Shown: piece by piece, positions 10,915-23,510 of the stretch
Numbering within the stretch: position 1 is the stretch's first letter
Layout: the number at the start of each line of letters is the position of its first letter
Assembly (NCBI GenBank): GCA_012934845.2
Contig: WNNJ02003609.1
Location: 124,001-188,000, forward strand
Source of the DNA: Pomphorhynchus laevis
Taxonomy: Eukaryota > Acanthocephala > Palaeacanthocephala > Echinorhynchida > Pomphorhynchidae
DNA: 64,000 nt
Reading direction: 5' to 3'
Notes under the pieces: model-generated
What the model saw: the letters and a program-made list of their open reading frames with translations, nothing else
Told to the model about the DNA's origin: nothing
Databases searched by the model: none
Position numbers and translations under genes: made by a program

Positions 10915-11325
10915 GTTCTTCAGCGTCATACTTATAAGGAACGGTTAAGTCGCCTTAATATGCCCTCATTATCTTCACTTCGAGCACTAAATGACCTGGT
11001 CGTAGATTGGCGGGCGATTAGCAATCCTGAGAATCCAGTTAGAAGTCTATATCGTAGGTGTAATGACCCAAGATTACGTGGTCATCCACTTATGTTACAA
11101 CGTAAACACTGGTGTAGAAAAAGAAACATTAATTTTGCCGTGTGTGTCATTCCAGCTAGGAACAGTTTATCGGTGGAAGTGGTGAAGCAAACAAACAGAC
11201 GTGGATTTGTATCTACTTTGAAGAAACTGACTATTTTTTAATTACTTTGTTGTTAGTTTCCTTTTTATATTTTAAATTGTGAAAGTGTCTATTGAGCTAC
11301 GCTCGCTGACATTCTAGTAATAATA
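10915..11325 (+). mobile_element. CR1-like LINE, 3' end
   Basis: The frame to 11241 reads YKERLSRLNMPSLSSLRALN, then RCNDPRLRGHPLMLQRKHWC, NINFAVCVIPARNSLSVEVV and FVSTLKKL. This is the C-terminus after the RT of CR1-type LINEs (pattern YeERL..L.l.SL..RR...DL, NsLP..vv....FK..LD). It is 5'-truncated near 10915. The tail after the stop ends near AGTAATAATAATTAC. No catalytic domain remains. Confidence 0.7.
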
Positions 11326-11884
11326 ATTACTTGACAATAAGCTTAAATATGCAAATTCTTCAAGAGTCTTAATTCAAGATAATATGGAAAATCTGTCTGA
11401 ATATATCTGACAACTTGAGATAAATTGTAATTTGTCAGGGTATGTTGCATGCTATCTTGGTGAGATATCAGATGACTAATTTGTGCAGAAACGAGAATCG
11501 ACTGATGAATTCATTGATCGAAATTATCTGTCGAAACTTCAGATATTAACTCAATATATCAACAAGTTATCCAACTTCCTTATGTAAAAAACGTATTATT
11601 TGGAGATAAAATTATTGATGTTAATTTCCTATTATTTCACCAATTGAATGTTCTTTAAATAATTTATATTGATCGCAGTTTATTTATTGTTTTGCTAAAA
11701 ACCTAATTGTTTTGTTGTTCGCGAACATTTGTACTGTTGGTACGATGAACATATTGTACTAATAATAAGGGTTTTCTTAAGAATTATACAACAGATAACT
11801 AAGTAAAAAATAGAAACATGAATAACACAAACAAGGTCAAATGTCATCAAGTAGTTACCATTTTAGTCCAGTCTTCTAATATGT
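11326..11884. other. No recognisable gene
   Basis: AT-rich spacer between LINEs with no supported feature. Confidence 0.5.
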
Positions 11885-12359
11885 TACGGCATCAGGTCAA
11901 CAGGGATCTGAGCCCTCCATTCACACCAACATGCCGCCCTCCGACTGAACCATCCAGGATATTCCACCCCCCCCCCGAATAATTCAGTCGAGGCGGACTA
12001 TGTTCAGTAATCGCGAGATGAGGAGCTTGAGAAACCTTAGTCTCTTCTCTGGGGGACGTCCTCTTAAAAAGAAGACTAATCCCGATATAGCCCAAGTACC
12101 ACAGAAGCGCACTTTGATTTTACCATTCAATGACATATGCTGAGCTCGTTTCACACCTAGCTCTCTTCAGAATATGTTTGAGTATATTCAGATCAGCTTT
12201 CGCCGACCAATTCACCGTAACGGTGAACACCAGATATTTTACTCGACTCATAAAGATAGGAATTGGTTGAGGCTGTAAAATGGAATAGTGCAGATAGTGC
12301 TAGTCTCTTAAGTTTGTTTTCGGTGATAGTGGCGCCATGAAAGACTACACCTGCGATTT

Positions 12360-12975
12360 GTTGGAGTTCAAAGATATATTGGATGGGGTAACTGATCTTT
12401 TAATCTTAAAAACAAACGGCTGATATTCGAGATTACATCTTTGCACCTGCGTTCAGAAAACAGGGATGTGGTAACATCAGCGTATACATCCAGATGATGG
12501 TCGCGTTTAAAGTTTTTGTAAAGTTCAATGGAGGCGGCAAGATAAAAGATTGGAGAAAGTGGGGAACCTTGAGGCACACCCATAATGGGGTAGAACTGAT
12601 ATGCATCAGGGTCATCTTCATAGAAGAATCGTTTAATATAAAACAATATTTCCACCCTGTTAACAATTCTCGCAGGCAACCCAATGGACCTGAGAGAAGA
12701 GATAACAGAATGAATGGAAATGAGGTCAAATGCAGCAGAAAAGTCAAGAAATACAGCCACAGCAAGCTGATGACTGTTATCTTGACAAAACTGATGTACT
12801 TCACCTATTGCTGTATGGACCGAGCGATCTTTTACGTACCCATGTAAACCTGGTGGGATTAAATATCGCCTACTTAGATAGTCGCAGATTTTACGCGCAA
12901 GCGCTTTTTATAAATGGAGATGAGGGAGTTTTGAATAGAGATAGACCGCAGATCTTTAGGACATAAAATCGATTT
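12360..12975 (-). pseudogene. LINE reverse transcriptase domain
   Basis: The frame at 12760-12368 reads AVFLDFSAAFDLISIHSVI (motif A), FYPIMGVPQGSPLSPIFY (motif B) and DVYADVTTSLF (motif C, plus-strand 12473-12484). The second Asp of YADD is Val. Downstream, in another frame, FMSRVKYLVFTVTVNWSAKA (about 12250-12190) is the post-palm VKYLGV..D..L.W motif. The enzyme is inactive by these changes. Confidence 0.75.
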
Positions 12976-13789
12976 CTTATTTTGATATATAAACACGACG
13001 GCCGATATTAATGCCAGCAACATCGGACGAGGAAGCTAATAGCATAGTGATGACGACCTCCTTTCTCTGACTGTCTGTCAAAAGCTGTAAGATCCGAGTG
13101 GAGAGTGACGCGTGCGATTTGGAGGTTCCTAAAAATGACCCCCAGGAGTTTAGGATATCTGTAACAGATAAGTCCCTGCTCCTGAAGTCACACCACGCGG
13201 GATTAGTTGGAGAAATAGAGTGGCTCCATAATTATGTAGTGACAGTGACTCTTCCAAAGCTTTGTCAAGGCCTATGCTACCGATCTAACCTAAGGCTCTC
13301 TCCTTCCAGCAGGCAAACTTCTCCTCCTGGAATATCATCCAAAAGGAAGACTGAAAAGGGTTAAGGCAGACAATGCTCGCCTTATCCCTACGTAGCTTGA
13401 ACCTGTATCTAGTGCTCCAGTATTCATTCGAGATGTCTGCCTGAGGAAACAGGGAGATTAGGAAGGTGTAGCATTTTAGCTAGGACCTAGATTTTGTTGG
13501 AGTGTGATGGTATATTTTACCTTTACAGGGAGTCGAGAAGAACATGGTAGCTTACGAATAGAGGTAGGAATTAAATTCGGTCAAACTCTCATTTACACTT
13601 ATGGGGAAGAGTTGGATAGCTGCCTGAAAGAAGGTCGCTCTGATTGAGAGGTGGTATGTTGTTGTCGCAACTGCTCAGTACAGATGTGTTTCAACAACCA
13701 CATCTTATGTAGCAGTAAAATGTCGAGGAGAGAATTAGTTGTTAAGAAATGAAAGATGGGTAAGATAGTTTGTCAATAAGATAGTCGTT

Positions 13790-14265
13790 CTTGACTCCGC
13801 GGAATGCTGCATTAATCCAACGACCAGTTCTGTCGTTGAAGTCATCAAGTAACATGTCATAACCGCTACCGAATATACAATCGAGGAGGTCACGGTTCTT
13901 GTAAATTTCTCCCGGCCGGATATAAATATTGGCTATGTTGATGCGTTTACCTGTTTTACAGAGTGATATAGCTAAACAAGACAGGGCTGGAAAGAATAGT
14001 TTAGTAAGAGGGAGGATCTCAAGGAGCTCTTTGCTAGGGTTAAAATACCTTGAGATGAAGATGAGTGAGGGGTTGTGTACAGAGTATAGTGTGTGTTGAT
14101 GTGCTTAGGGATAAATTGAGTAATGCTATGGGGGAGACGGATAGACCGCGTCTCCCGAAGGACTATAATATCTGCATCTCTACCATATAGAAGGCTAAGG
14201 GTGGAAGCACCTCCCGAATTCCACTGAAGGATATTCAGTGAAAATGAATCTTGATTACTTCCCAT
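13790..14265 (-). pseudogene. LINE endonuclease domain, N-terminal half
   Basis: The frame at 14265-13972 reads LNILQWNSGGASTLSLL (active-site Asn in QWN), then DADIIVLRETRSI (Glu of the usual LQETW present). After a frame change at about 13975 it continues as INIANIYIRPGE and, near 13840, DMLLDDFNDR, in which the usual GDFN reads DDFN. The C-terminal half with the SDH motif is not identified. Confidence 0.7.
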
Positions 14266-14297
14266 TGTGTTGATTAACAGGAGTGAAATGCCTCCTC

Positions 14298-15204
14298 CTA
14301 GTCGAAACGGGAGATAAGAAGTTTGCCCTTCTCACATCCAGCTGCACTAGGTTGCGACACTTGCCCACGGGCAATATCATCATATTCTGTGTCCGCCGCA
14401 AATTCCCAATGTTTGTATTTCTTCGTCAGTTTAATCGACGCGAGGCTCTGTAATGAAGTATTCCTCTTCTTCGAGTAGGGCCTCCTTCTAGTCTTAGGAG
14501 CAGAACAAGGAATATACCCAACTTCATACAGCTTTATGGCTAAATGTTTGATGAGGTTCTGTATATCCCGCATATTTGCCTGCATCCTATTGTCTATGAT
14601 TTTACATATGTCTGTATGAGTTAGTATGTGATTATTGAGTCTTGGCATAGCCACTTCGGAGAAGTTTGCCGGATGGGCAGGAGGACTAGTGTTTCTTGTT
14701 CTATTTCTATATTCCTTAAAAGAACTGCATTTCTTTGGCCACGCCGGGTAGTTTTAGCCGCAGTTCAGACAATGTGGCGTTGTTTTTCGAATTGTTTACC
14801 AGTGTGGTCCTCAGAGGAACCACATACGCCGCACTTCCTTGGTTGAGATCACATTGAGGCTCAGTGACCCCATTTATGGCGTAAATAACAGTGTGGGTAA
14901 GTCATGTCGTCATTGTCTAGAACTGTGAATACCAAATTATGCCCTAAAAAGGGTTACAAGAATTGGAAAGTCAGTGTGGCTTTGTCGTTTGAAGTTGAGC
15001 CGGAGGTCACATGGATGGGTAGGCCATTTTCCTTCTGTTGATTTTGATTGAGGCCTGAATAGGCTTGTAAATAAGTGTCCTATATCCAGCCAATTTTTCT
15101 TCGAAGTAGTCTATGTAGGGCATTGCAAGATAGGAGGTACAAAATGATATACGTACTTCCGCCTCGTAGTATTTAATTGAGTTACAAATTATCCTACCCT
15201 TCAA
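14298..15204 (-). pseudogene. LINE ORF1 remnant with three CCHC zinc knuckles
   Basis: Minus-strand translation around 14900-14700 shows three degenerate knuckles: C-Y-L-R-HKWGH (second Cys now Arg, last Cys now a stop), CGVCGSSEDHTGKQ, and CLNCG followed by NYPAW. The last matches the CxNCGGNHPAW-type knuckle usual in ORF1 of I- and Jockey-type LINEs. The frame at 15204-15007 (VRISFCTSYLAMPYIDYFEE) precedes the knuckles and is probably the domain before them. The frame at 14654-14298 follows them. The protein would bind element RNA. Several stops interrupt it. Confidence 0.6.
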
Positions 15205-15210
15205 TTGATT

Positions 15211-16060
15211 AATAAAACCTCTTATCAGTTAAAACCTCTTAGACACCGGAGGAAACTCCATCTCCGTGTATGAGATTAAATCAGATGAACAAACTCCACT
15301 TACCTTGGAATTTGGGCAGGAATTGGCAGAAAAATCCATTCTAATTATGTTATAATTAGCTTGAAATCGAACATTGTTTGATGCTCCGACAATTTGTTCG
15401 CTTGTGCACATTTTCCTTGTGAACATATTGGTAGGGCGATTAGACCGGCAAATAATAATAAACTGGAAGCGATTTTCAGATCGTTCGTCTGAAGATCAGG
15501 CAGTTTCTTTGAAATGTAAAATTTTAAAGAAATTTTAAGTTTTTTTTTTCGACTGTCTGTTTTCTTGAGGGTTGAACGCAGAAGAATGTGACGTTGTGAT
15601 ATAAAGAGTTGTAGTAAATTCTTGTTTAGAAGCAAATGCAGTGTCATGGTATATGATAATCACGTTAGGTGTGGTACTGAACAAATAAGAAAATCCACCT
15701 TAGTATTTTATATCAGTGCTCGCGCATTTATCTCTGTATATAAAAAATACCAAAGGGAAACGATCAAATTTGTTGATTATCGTAAGAACAACCAATCATT
15801 TAAACAACCATTTTAAATAGAATATCTGAAATAAATCAAAACTCGTATTAGCATGGCAAGTTCTTAGATCTGATATGATAAGCATTCTGCGTCAACACAG
15901 TATTTCGATAAGTACAACAACTCATTACCGTGTCCGTAGTGAAGTAGAAACTGTTGAATAAATTTCATTCGTAATCAAAGAGTAAGTAGTTGGTGATTTT
16001 ATTGAACGATCTATAAAGACAAAATTAAATAATCAAATAATTAAAATAATTAAATAAGTT
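15211..16060. other. Unassigned, possible 5' part of the I/Jockey-like LINE
   Basis: Minus-strand frames at 15229-15426 and 15345-15647 are unrecognised. They lie upstream of the ORF1 remnant on the same strand, so they may be its N-terminal part or 5' leader. Otherwise nothing is supported. Confidence 0.35.
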
Positions 16061-17490
16061 CATTATATAACTAGTTAAACTAAAGGGTCCTGAGTTTAAG
16101 ATTAAATGAAAGACCTTTGACCACAGAAACGAGCTTATTTGTAAATCTAAATACTGAATCATAGGTCGCTAAGTTTTTTGCCAAGGTGGAAAGGCTACAA
16201 GAGCGGAATAAATAATATGCGACTCTATAAGCGTGTGATAGAGTGTTCGGAAGCTAAGAAAGTCCCGAACGAACGTTTATTGAGGCCGATAGTATGACGA
16301 CAGAAGGAAGCGACTTTAGCAACATGTTGACTCATGTCGAGAGTTTTACAAGAGACTATCCCCAAAACATCAAATTTGTCAGTGGATACGATAGTGATGT
16401 TATCTATATGATATGATGCGTGAATAATTGGCGAATCTATCTGCATTGGATGCATTTATCAGTGTTAATCAAGAGCCCCTGAGAAGCGCACCATTTATTT
16501 ATAGAATCAAGATCGAGTTGTTATGCGTTAGCATCTGAGTAATCTCGAATTCTTCGCCATATCTTTAAATCATCTGTGTGCATAATAAACTCCGATGTTA
16601 GATCAGCGGTGATGCCATTAACATATATGTTAAATAGAGTAGGACTAATGACAGAACCCTGAGGGACACCCATTGACAGCAAAGTGTATTCAGTTTAATA
16701 TCGACCAATACGAACTGCACACGAGCGATTACTAAGAAAGCATTGTAGCCAGTTTAATAATTTGCCCCTAATTCCGACGCTATAATAATACAAATTTATT
16801 TAACGTGGCAAATGCGTACAAGCTGTACGCTTACAAGTCCACAAACAAAAATGAGAAAGTCAAGCAGATGAATTGTTAAAATGGGATCGGATTTGTCGTT
16901 TGAAGCACGGCAGGGAAGTTGATTGGCGAATATGAATGGACAGATTATTCCACGATAGAGGAGCAGCGACCAGGAAGGAGCGGAATCCAAAAGAGGTAGA
17001 GTAGTTTGGGACATGTAAAAGAAGGGAATTACAGGAACTCAAGAAACAGTAAACAGGTCGAGACTTATTAAGAACAGGAAGGTTGAGAAATGAAGGAGTA
17101 TGAAAAGTTACAAGGCGGAAAGCAACGAGAAGAAGAATTTGAACACGACGGTAAATTGTAGGCAAATCGAGAGAAGCAAGATGATAGGATGTATGATCAA
17201 AACGACGAAGACGGAGGAGAATTCGGACGGCTGCGTTGACGATGCGTTGTAGGGGAAGAAGATATATATTTTTATTAACAAGAATATTCGGAATAACTCT
17301 CTCAAATACCTTTAAAAATCGATAAATATCACATTCACATGTATGCCTTGCCTTAATGAGTCTACTCAACTAGTTCTTGCTTCTACAAGATTTGTGGTCA
17401 TTGAGTGATTCTGTCTAAGTCCATGTTGACTAAAGTTAGAACATTATTCGATCCAAGAAAAAAGCTGACCAATCGAAGAATTAATCTATA
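16060..17490 (-). mobile_element. CR1-like LINE RT fragment, split by a nested LINE
   Basis: Minus strand, upstream part (about 17450-17280): FSQHGLRQNHSMTTNLVEAR, then FIDF and VFERVIPNILVNK in adjacent frames, which is fingers and motif A. Downstream part (16780-16080): SVGIRGKLLNWLQCFLSNRS, MGVPQGSVISPTLFNIYVNG (motif B), HTDDLKIW (motif C, plus-strand 16569-16580; YADD now HTDD), then INKWCASQGLLINTDKC and the post-palm frame at 16455-16225. The two parts are collinear once the L2-like tail at 16786-17280 is set aside. Several stops make it inactive. Confidence 0.75.
16786..17280 (-). mobile_element. L2-like LINE 3' end nested in the CR1-like LINE
   Basis: The minus strand encodes LLPLQRIVNAAVRILLRLRR, FDHTSYHLASLDLPTIYRRV and FGFRSFLVAAPLSWNNLSIH, the same family as 3575-3928 and 63245-64000. 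It ends in the tail hairpin GCGTAC-AGCTT-GTACGC followed by ATTTGCCACGTTAAATAAAT. The CR1-like RT text breaks off on one side and resumes on the other, so this is a later insertion. I cannot see a clear target-site duplication. Confidence 0.75.
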
Positions 17491-18224
17491 TAATTACTAA
17501 TCTATAGTAGAACGATTTCTAAGAATTACACATTTAAGTTTGCAATATATATTTTTGATAATTTAAAAAACTTATGTTGATAATTTAGGCTTATTTCGGA
17601 ATAATTTGACGATCATCAAACGATTGAGAATTCTCATATATCTCTTCATGTTCATAAAACGTTGCTTGTAATGTTTTCCAACTTAGCTGTGGATATTGTA
17701 TTAATCATAATTTTGAAATTTTCGGATTTATACTAAAAGAAATATTATTTGTTTGATACGTATTGCAATGTAGTAACATTTCGTATGATTTGGTAGAAAA
17801 AATCGACTAAGCAATTGCAATAATTGTTGATTAATTTATTTCTTTTGTGATTTATTAGTAATATACTTGATTATTATTGATCATATTAATTTCAATGAAT
17901 AATATCATTATATCTTACAAATTATGAAAACGTTTAAATAACTTTAAGAAATAAAATCCATTAACGTTTTGTGCTATCTTGAGATGGTTTAGTATCGGGT
18001 AAGGTACATTTACTGCTATCTGTTAATATTTTGTAAATTCATGCATAAATTTTTCAAAAATAAAAATTTTCTCTATACATATAGCTATTTCTCATATAAC
18101 TTTTAAAATTTGGGAACATTAATCCATCCAAAAACTATTAGAAATATATGTATATCAAATCAATATAATAGTGATTTTACTGATTTTGCACTACAAAATC
18201 AGTAAAAGAAATCAGTGTCAAAAT
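17491..18224. other. AT-rich DNA without recognisable genes
   Basis: Very AT-rich with only short frames. No repeats were recognised. Confidence 0.5.
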
Positions 18225-18470
18225 CACTACAAAATCAGTGTCAGGAAGAGCATCCGACTGTAAAAATACCCCTCCAAACCCTTAACACTATGAGTCAACA
18301 CCAAAAAGCAAATTCGGCTAGGTCGTTTTCCGGAAGAGAAGAGCTCCCGCTTGATCACTGGGAAGAAGTCAAATGACTAGTGAAAAATGTAGCGAATCGA
18401 GTGGAATGGAATAGACTCATTATGGCTTACGACTCCTAATATGGATAAGCATGAAGAAAGAAGACTAATA
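18225..18470 (+). mobile_element. RTE-like LINE or SINE 3' end
   Basis: GTGTCAGGAAGAGCATCCGA at 18239, followed by CTGTAAAAAT, resembles the 3' untranslated motif of RTE-type LINEs and SINEs that borrow it. Further on, GTAGCGAATCGAGTGGAATG, GAATAGACTCATTATGGCTT and the end GAAGAAAGAAGAC resemble the RTE end, with the frame reading VANRVEWNRLI. It is a short GC-richer island in AT-rich DNA. There is no RT part. Confidence 0.5.
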
Positions 18471-19005
18471 AATTAATAGTAATTCGGTAATTAGCAATAT
18501 TATTGTTATACATTCAACAATATCCGATTGTATCCTTAATATATTTAGCAATAATTTAGTAATTAAATATGGTTTTGATAAATATATTTTTATAAATATT
18601 TTTATAAATATTGTTTGTTAAATATTGTTTTTACACATCAAGATAAATACCTGATCATAGTTCACTCAACAAAATTTGTTTATTTTTACATATTTGTTCA
18701 ATTATATTTTATTAAATTGAAAGACCATATCCAGCAAATGAAAATTGATTTTATTTTCAATAGATTTACTTAAAAAAAACTTACCACAAATGTGACTGTA
18801 GCCTGTTAGAACATGTAATAATAGCAATAATTGATGTAATTGTAAATGTTCGTCAGTGTAAGTAATCAGGCAAAATGTGTGTAGGAATTAATGAACTCTT
18901 TGGAGTGTGTCAAGCATGTACTTGTTGTATTGCTCTAAAAATTATAAAGTATATCCTTAAAATATTGTATCTGATCTTGTTTACGATACAATATATTATA
19001 TATTA
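18471..19005. other. AT-rich DNA without recognisable genes
   Basis: Only short A/T repeats (for example TTTATAAATATT twice near 18590). Nothing is supported. Confidence 0.5.
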
Positions 19006-19228
19006 AAGAATTATTGGATCTAGATCAAAGAAAATAGGAAATTATTTTTGATATTTCGCAAACTTCTGTCAGCATATTCATAAAATTACTAAATTTTCTG
19101 ATGTAATTTAGGTAATTTTCTGAAGATGCTAACAGAAGTTAGCGAAATATCAAAAATAATTTCCTCTTTTCTTTGATCCAGCTCCAATAATTCTTTATCA
19201 ATAATGGATTATTATCAACTATTTAAAA
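19006..19228 (+). repeat. Foldback repeat family 1, copy 1
   Basis: The left arm (about 19006-19080) is the imperfect inverse of the right arm (about 19121-19196): GGATCAAAGAAAA and ATTTTTGATATTTCGC on the left mirror GCGAAATATCAAAAATAATT and TTTTCTTTGATCC on the right. An extension, TTTATCAATAATGGATTATT and onward to 19228, follows only the right arm and is shared by all copies. There is no coding capacity. Full copies lie at 26411 and 36147 and a half copy at 8765, all in the same orientation. Confidence 0.85.
19116..19155 (+). ncRNA. Hammerhead-like motif in foldback family 1
   Basis: In order: TTTT, CTGAAGA, one unpaired T, helix GCTAAC with loop AGAA and partner GTTAGC, GAAA, TATC, AAAA. 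This fits a minimal type I hammerhead: helix I (TTTT/AAAA), helix II (6 bp), a 2-bp helix III (AT/AT) and cleavage after the C at 19151. The extra T between CTGAAGA and helix II departs from the canonical core, and helix I is weak, so activity is uncertain. Confidence 0.45.
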
Positions 19229-22200
19229 TATTATATAATACATATTATATATAATATAAATTATACATATAGTACACTTTTATCAAAAAGATTGAAATAA
19301 ATCATAACTCAAAAAATATAATTTATTATCAAATTTAAATAATATTTAATTTATAAATCATAATTTTTAACGAAAGTCTAAACAGTTTATAAGACGAATG
19401 AAAGATCCAAGATATATTAATAAATTGTTTAATAGCAGCTTCTCAAACAGGTATGTTTGTTCAATACAGTGACATCACTGTAGCTAACACACCGCATATC
19501 TACAAATCATATTGATTATTCCATATATTGGTCAATTAACATGAACAATTTAAAGATTTCCGTATTTGTACTTTTGTCTATTATCTTCGTATATGAATAA
19601 ATTGTTTCAAATGCAAGAAATTCTTTTGTTTTTTTAGTTATGTAATTTGTCATAGAACTCAAGCAACTACTAATGACTGGTTCACTTGAGTTTCGTTTCG
19701 ATTTAATTGATCTAATCAAGTTTCAAATTTGAATATTTGTTTCAAATATTAATGAATAATTTATTATATAATATAAATTATACACATGAAATATGATTTT
19801 TGTTACATCGTTGAAATTTAATGTTGAAAATTATCCAAAATAATTACACGGATTGCTGTTATTAAACTAGTTTAAAAATAAACTGAAAACGTAAGAATTT
19901 TAGGTAAAATTACGTAATCTGAAATTATATTTCTGATATTAAAATTATATTTTTTATAAAAATATCTTACAAGAGTAACCAATATTTATTAGATGTAATC
20001 AATATTAATGTTAAAGATATTTAACATTAAAATACACATTTAAAATTCTTACACTTTTAACATGTGAGATGTCATATAATAATTCCATGAATATTAAAAA
20101 TATGAATATTTATAAATTTTAAATTTTAAAATAAATAAGATATACCATCATAAAGTGTACATTTATGAGTGCATTCGATTCCACCTATTATACAAAGTCA
20201 ATAAAAATAATGGATTTTTATTTAGCAAAATATATTAATAAATTTAATAAATTTAATCCTGATAATTACCAGGAATATGGTTACGATCCGATGTAATGAA
20301 TTATACTCTTCACTTAATATAAAGTGCCACATTTTTACTAATCCGATGGTAAATAGAATTATTCATAATGACGCCTTTAAATTTAGCTTTTTCACAAATT
20401 GATTATGTTATCTAGCAGATACAATTTATAGATGGTGTTCAAGTGGCTATTTTTAGATCATTTTCGATGTAAAATTAGTTTTATCTAATATTAAGATTCT
20501 AGCCTTCAATTGTATTTCGCCCTTTAAGTCTATGATATCACCTGTTGATCGACTAAATGGGTGATCATGCAAATAAGATTCTAATCAATTTTTTCTGTTA
20601 ACCTAAACAATGCAATTTCAAGTTCATGTTCCGGTTTAGGTAAATATCTTCGATTATTTGTAGATAGTGTGTTTACCTGATGGCCGCAGTTGAGAATTAT
20701 TATTGCACATGATCCAACATATTTATGAAGACTTGGTAATCGCAAATTTCATTTTAAGTTCCAAAAATGAAGAGAAAACTGATAACCGATTGGCTTATCA
20801 GGATGTGGACAAAGTGATGTTTGGAATAAATATTTTAGCAAAATATATTATACGATCATTTTATTGTAAAAACAGAATAATGAAGATCTTATATTTTCGT
20901 CGCTGCTCCTTGGTCTATTTTGTATTAGTGGATTGCGAATCACCAATAATAATTATCCACATCATCCATCAATAATTATCCACATGGAAACAATATTTAA
21001 TTAAAGATAGTTTAGTATAAATTTAAATATTTGAAATTTAAAATTGTATGCTGATACAAAATGTCATAAAATAAAAACCTCAGCAAATAATATGTTTGAT
21101 ATTTCGGTGCCATTTAGCCTCATTTTTTGATTGTAATTAAAGCAAAGTCAATGTTACTATTGATTTACATAACATTTGCTAACTTTTTATCAACATTTAA
21201 TAAATTAATGTTAACTTTAAAATAAATCATTACCCTTAATTGATTGACATATTAATAGGAAATACTTAACGTATTAATAGGAAAATTATATAATATAATT
21301 TTAATAAGATAATAAAAATATTTTACAATTACCGTTTATTTCTATTCCGTAAAATAGCACTTATTAAAAGCATGACGTCACCGTTGTAGTATATTCCGAA
21401 GTTCAACAATAAATGCAAATGTCATCGCGTTATTCAATGTGTTTTTGCTTGCGGCATGTTCGGAAAACATCAGGTGCTACATTTATTTGCTTTTGTACAA
21501 AATACAATGTCTTTACTCCTTATTAATAAATAATTTATATATTATTAAATATTATTTACGAGCTATTTCAATAAAAAATCTGTTAGTAAATTCCATTATT
21601 TACTATTTGGCATATTGCTACTGAATAACGTCTCAATAGCATACGTAAGCATTTAATTTCCAGTAATTATTATGTAATTATATGTTAAAAATGCTAAAAA
21701 TCAATTGACACGTAAACAATATCATTTAGGGATATATTTTGAAACTCAATAGTAAATTTCAAACGGTACAGATATGTATGGAAGTAGCTTACGTTATATC
21801 TCTTAGAGAAATTTCCGTTGTTTTGTTCCACTTCATATGATGTTTTATGAAGTAAAATCTAGAAAAATATGTTTTGCAGACTGATGATCTGAAAATAAAG
21901 AGAAGTTGTTATGCTATTCAAAATTGATATTTTAGCCTTTACTCTAGAATAATTGTTAATGTTAGTCAGATAATGCATGACACTCTTTTATACCTTGCTC
22001 TCTGTTATGTTGGGTCAAGGAATAGAGAATCTGTAATATATTTATCTTCTTCAACAAATAATTGTGATTTTTTTAAATATCAGACGACTTAACTTTATCA
22101 AATGAACTTATTTTATTGTATGACTAATGGTATAGGTTGGGTTCATGCTTAAATTCTGATCGTGATCATACGGTATAGGGAATTAAACACTACCGAATTG

Positions 22201-22639
22201 ATAATATTCAGAAGTAATACCTGATTGTTCATGTATAGTAATATCCAGTTGTTCTTGTAAATTATTAATCGAGTCATAAAAATTAAATTTTAAAAAATAT
22301 TACTATATAAATCTAAATTATATAAAATCATAACATTAATATGTTAATTCTTAGTTTTTTAATTTATATATAGTTCAAAATATGTATACTTAGTTAACTA
22401 ATCTAATTGTAAGGAGTTTATAATTCATAATTTCAAATTATGATAGACAAATAAGATGTAAAATAATGTTTCCATTGACGATTTGTAAGAATAGTTTAAA
22501 AGGATCTTTTCGTTACATACATGTCAATAATTGATTTATATTAAAATATCAAATTTGGATTTATTCAAATAACTTTTTATTCAGATAGCTTTTTATTTAA
22601 AAATAATGAATTCATTTAAAAATTCATATAATATAGCCG
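19229..22639. other. AT-rich DNA without recognisable genes
   Basis: Frames of 60-90 codons (20703-20975, 21439-21624, 19516-19719) look like chance in such AT-rich DNA. A single foldback-type arm with GATATTTCGG lies near 21100. A PLE-tail-like trace ending TATACTTAGTTAACTAATCT lies at about 22320-22415. Confidence 0.5.
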
Positions 22640-23040
22640 AACAAACAAAATCACTCCGATGACTTCAATGGCACATTGGAAAATGAACGAAAAGGCGGAA
22701 AAGTCTCAGAGACCTGTTTACTTACAGTAGCGATGTTGGATTATCAAAAGATATCGGGAACGGGAGATAACCGAACAAACAAACCAAGACAATGAAAATG
22801 ACTAGCAAAAGAATTACAAAATATAAATTAAGTGCTAAGAACAATGGTCAGCTCACCACTGACCGGATGAGTTTTCATTGTCGGGTGCCGTGTGGCCAGG
22901 CAGTTGTACGGAGACAGCGAAAGAGTAATCAACATCCGAAGCGGAACTAACTTTTGGATCGAGGTTAGATCTTGAACTATTCGGGAGTTACCAACGGAAA
23001 GCGACGATAGGCGGGTGTAGGGATACTTACAAGTCCCCGG

Positions 23041-23510
23041 TTGTCGTTCGTGGTAGAAAGGTTCCCAGTGAACGAAAGGCTGGCGTCTATGAGACTTATA
23101 GTCGAAGAGGGAAATAGGACGAATGTTGTGTGCGCGTATGCTCCTAACATTATCCCGGAATACGCAGCCTTTGTGGGAGATCTTCAGGCTTTGCTTGATA
23201 GTACTCATGTTGGAGATTTCCTCGTTCTATTGGGTAATAATGATCATGTGGGTAGCAACAGTAGCACTTGGAATGGAGTGTTAAGGAGGAACGAACTCTG
23301 ATCTGAATGCGAGTGGTGTTGAATTATTGCACTTTTGTTCTCGTAACAATTTGTGCATAACCAACACCATGTTTGAACATAAGGAGATCCATAGATGCAC
23401 ATGGCATCAGGATTCTCTCAGTCAAAGATCAATGATCGATTTTGTAATCGTTTCATCTGATCTGCGACGTTATGTTCTGGACATTCATGTGGAGAGGGGC
23501 TGAGCTGTCA
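23041..23510 (+). pseudogene. RTE-like LINE endonuclease domain
   Basis: The frame at 23041-23301 reads RLIVEEGNRTNVVCAYAPN, then FVGDLQALLDSTHVGDFLVL and LGNNDHVGSNSSTW. The usual GDFNAHVG catalytic stretch reads GNNDHVG, so the catalytic Asp of GDFN is lost. In another frame up to about 23530, CTWHQDSLSQRSMIDFVIV and LSTDHYLIVS follow, where STDH stands for SDH. The N-terminal Asn and Glu motifs were not found. Confidence 0.7.

Larger units (their letters stand above)
11885..15210 (-). mobile_element. I/Jockey-like LINE with zinc-knuckle ORF1, decayed
   Basis: On the minus strand the element runs from ORF1 (about 15204 to 14298) through endonuclease (14265-13790), a linker that I cannot read clearly (13790-12980), RT (12975-12360) and post-palm region (12360-11890). 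It is GC-richer than its surroundings. The CCHC knuckles in ORF1 and the RT wording (GVPQGSPLSPI) place it with the I/Jockey/R1 group rather than CR1. Many stops and frame changes mean it is dead. The 3' boundary near 11885 is soft because no clear tail is seen. Confidence 0.75.

Noticed and set aside
12494-12847. Plus-strand frames over the I/Jockey-like LINE
   Set aside because: They are antisense shadows of the RT domain on the minus strand.
20703-20975. 90-codon frame
   Set aside because: Composition follows the AT-rich background and there is no domain, signal or splice context.
22828-23208. 126-codon minus-strand frame
   Set aside because: Antisense to the RTE-like LINE endonuclease region, with no features of its own.
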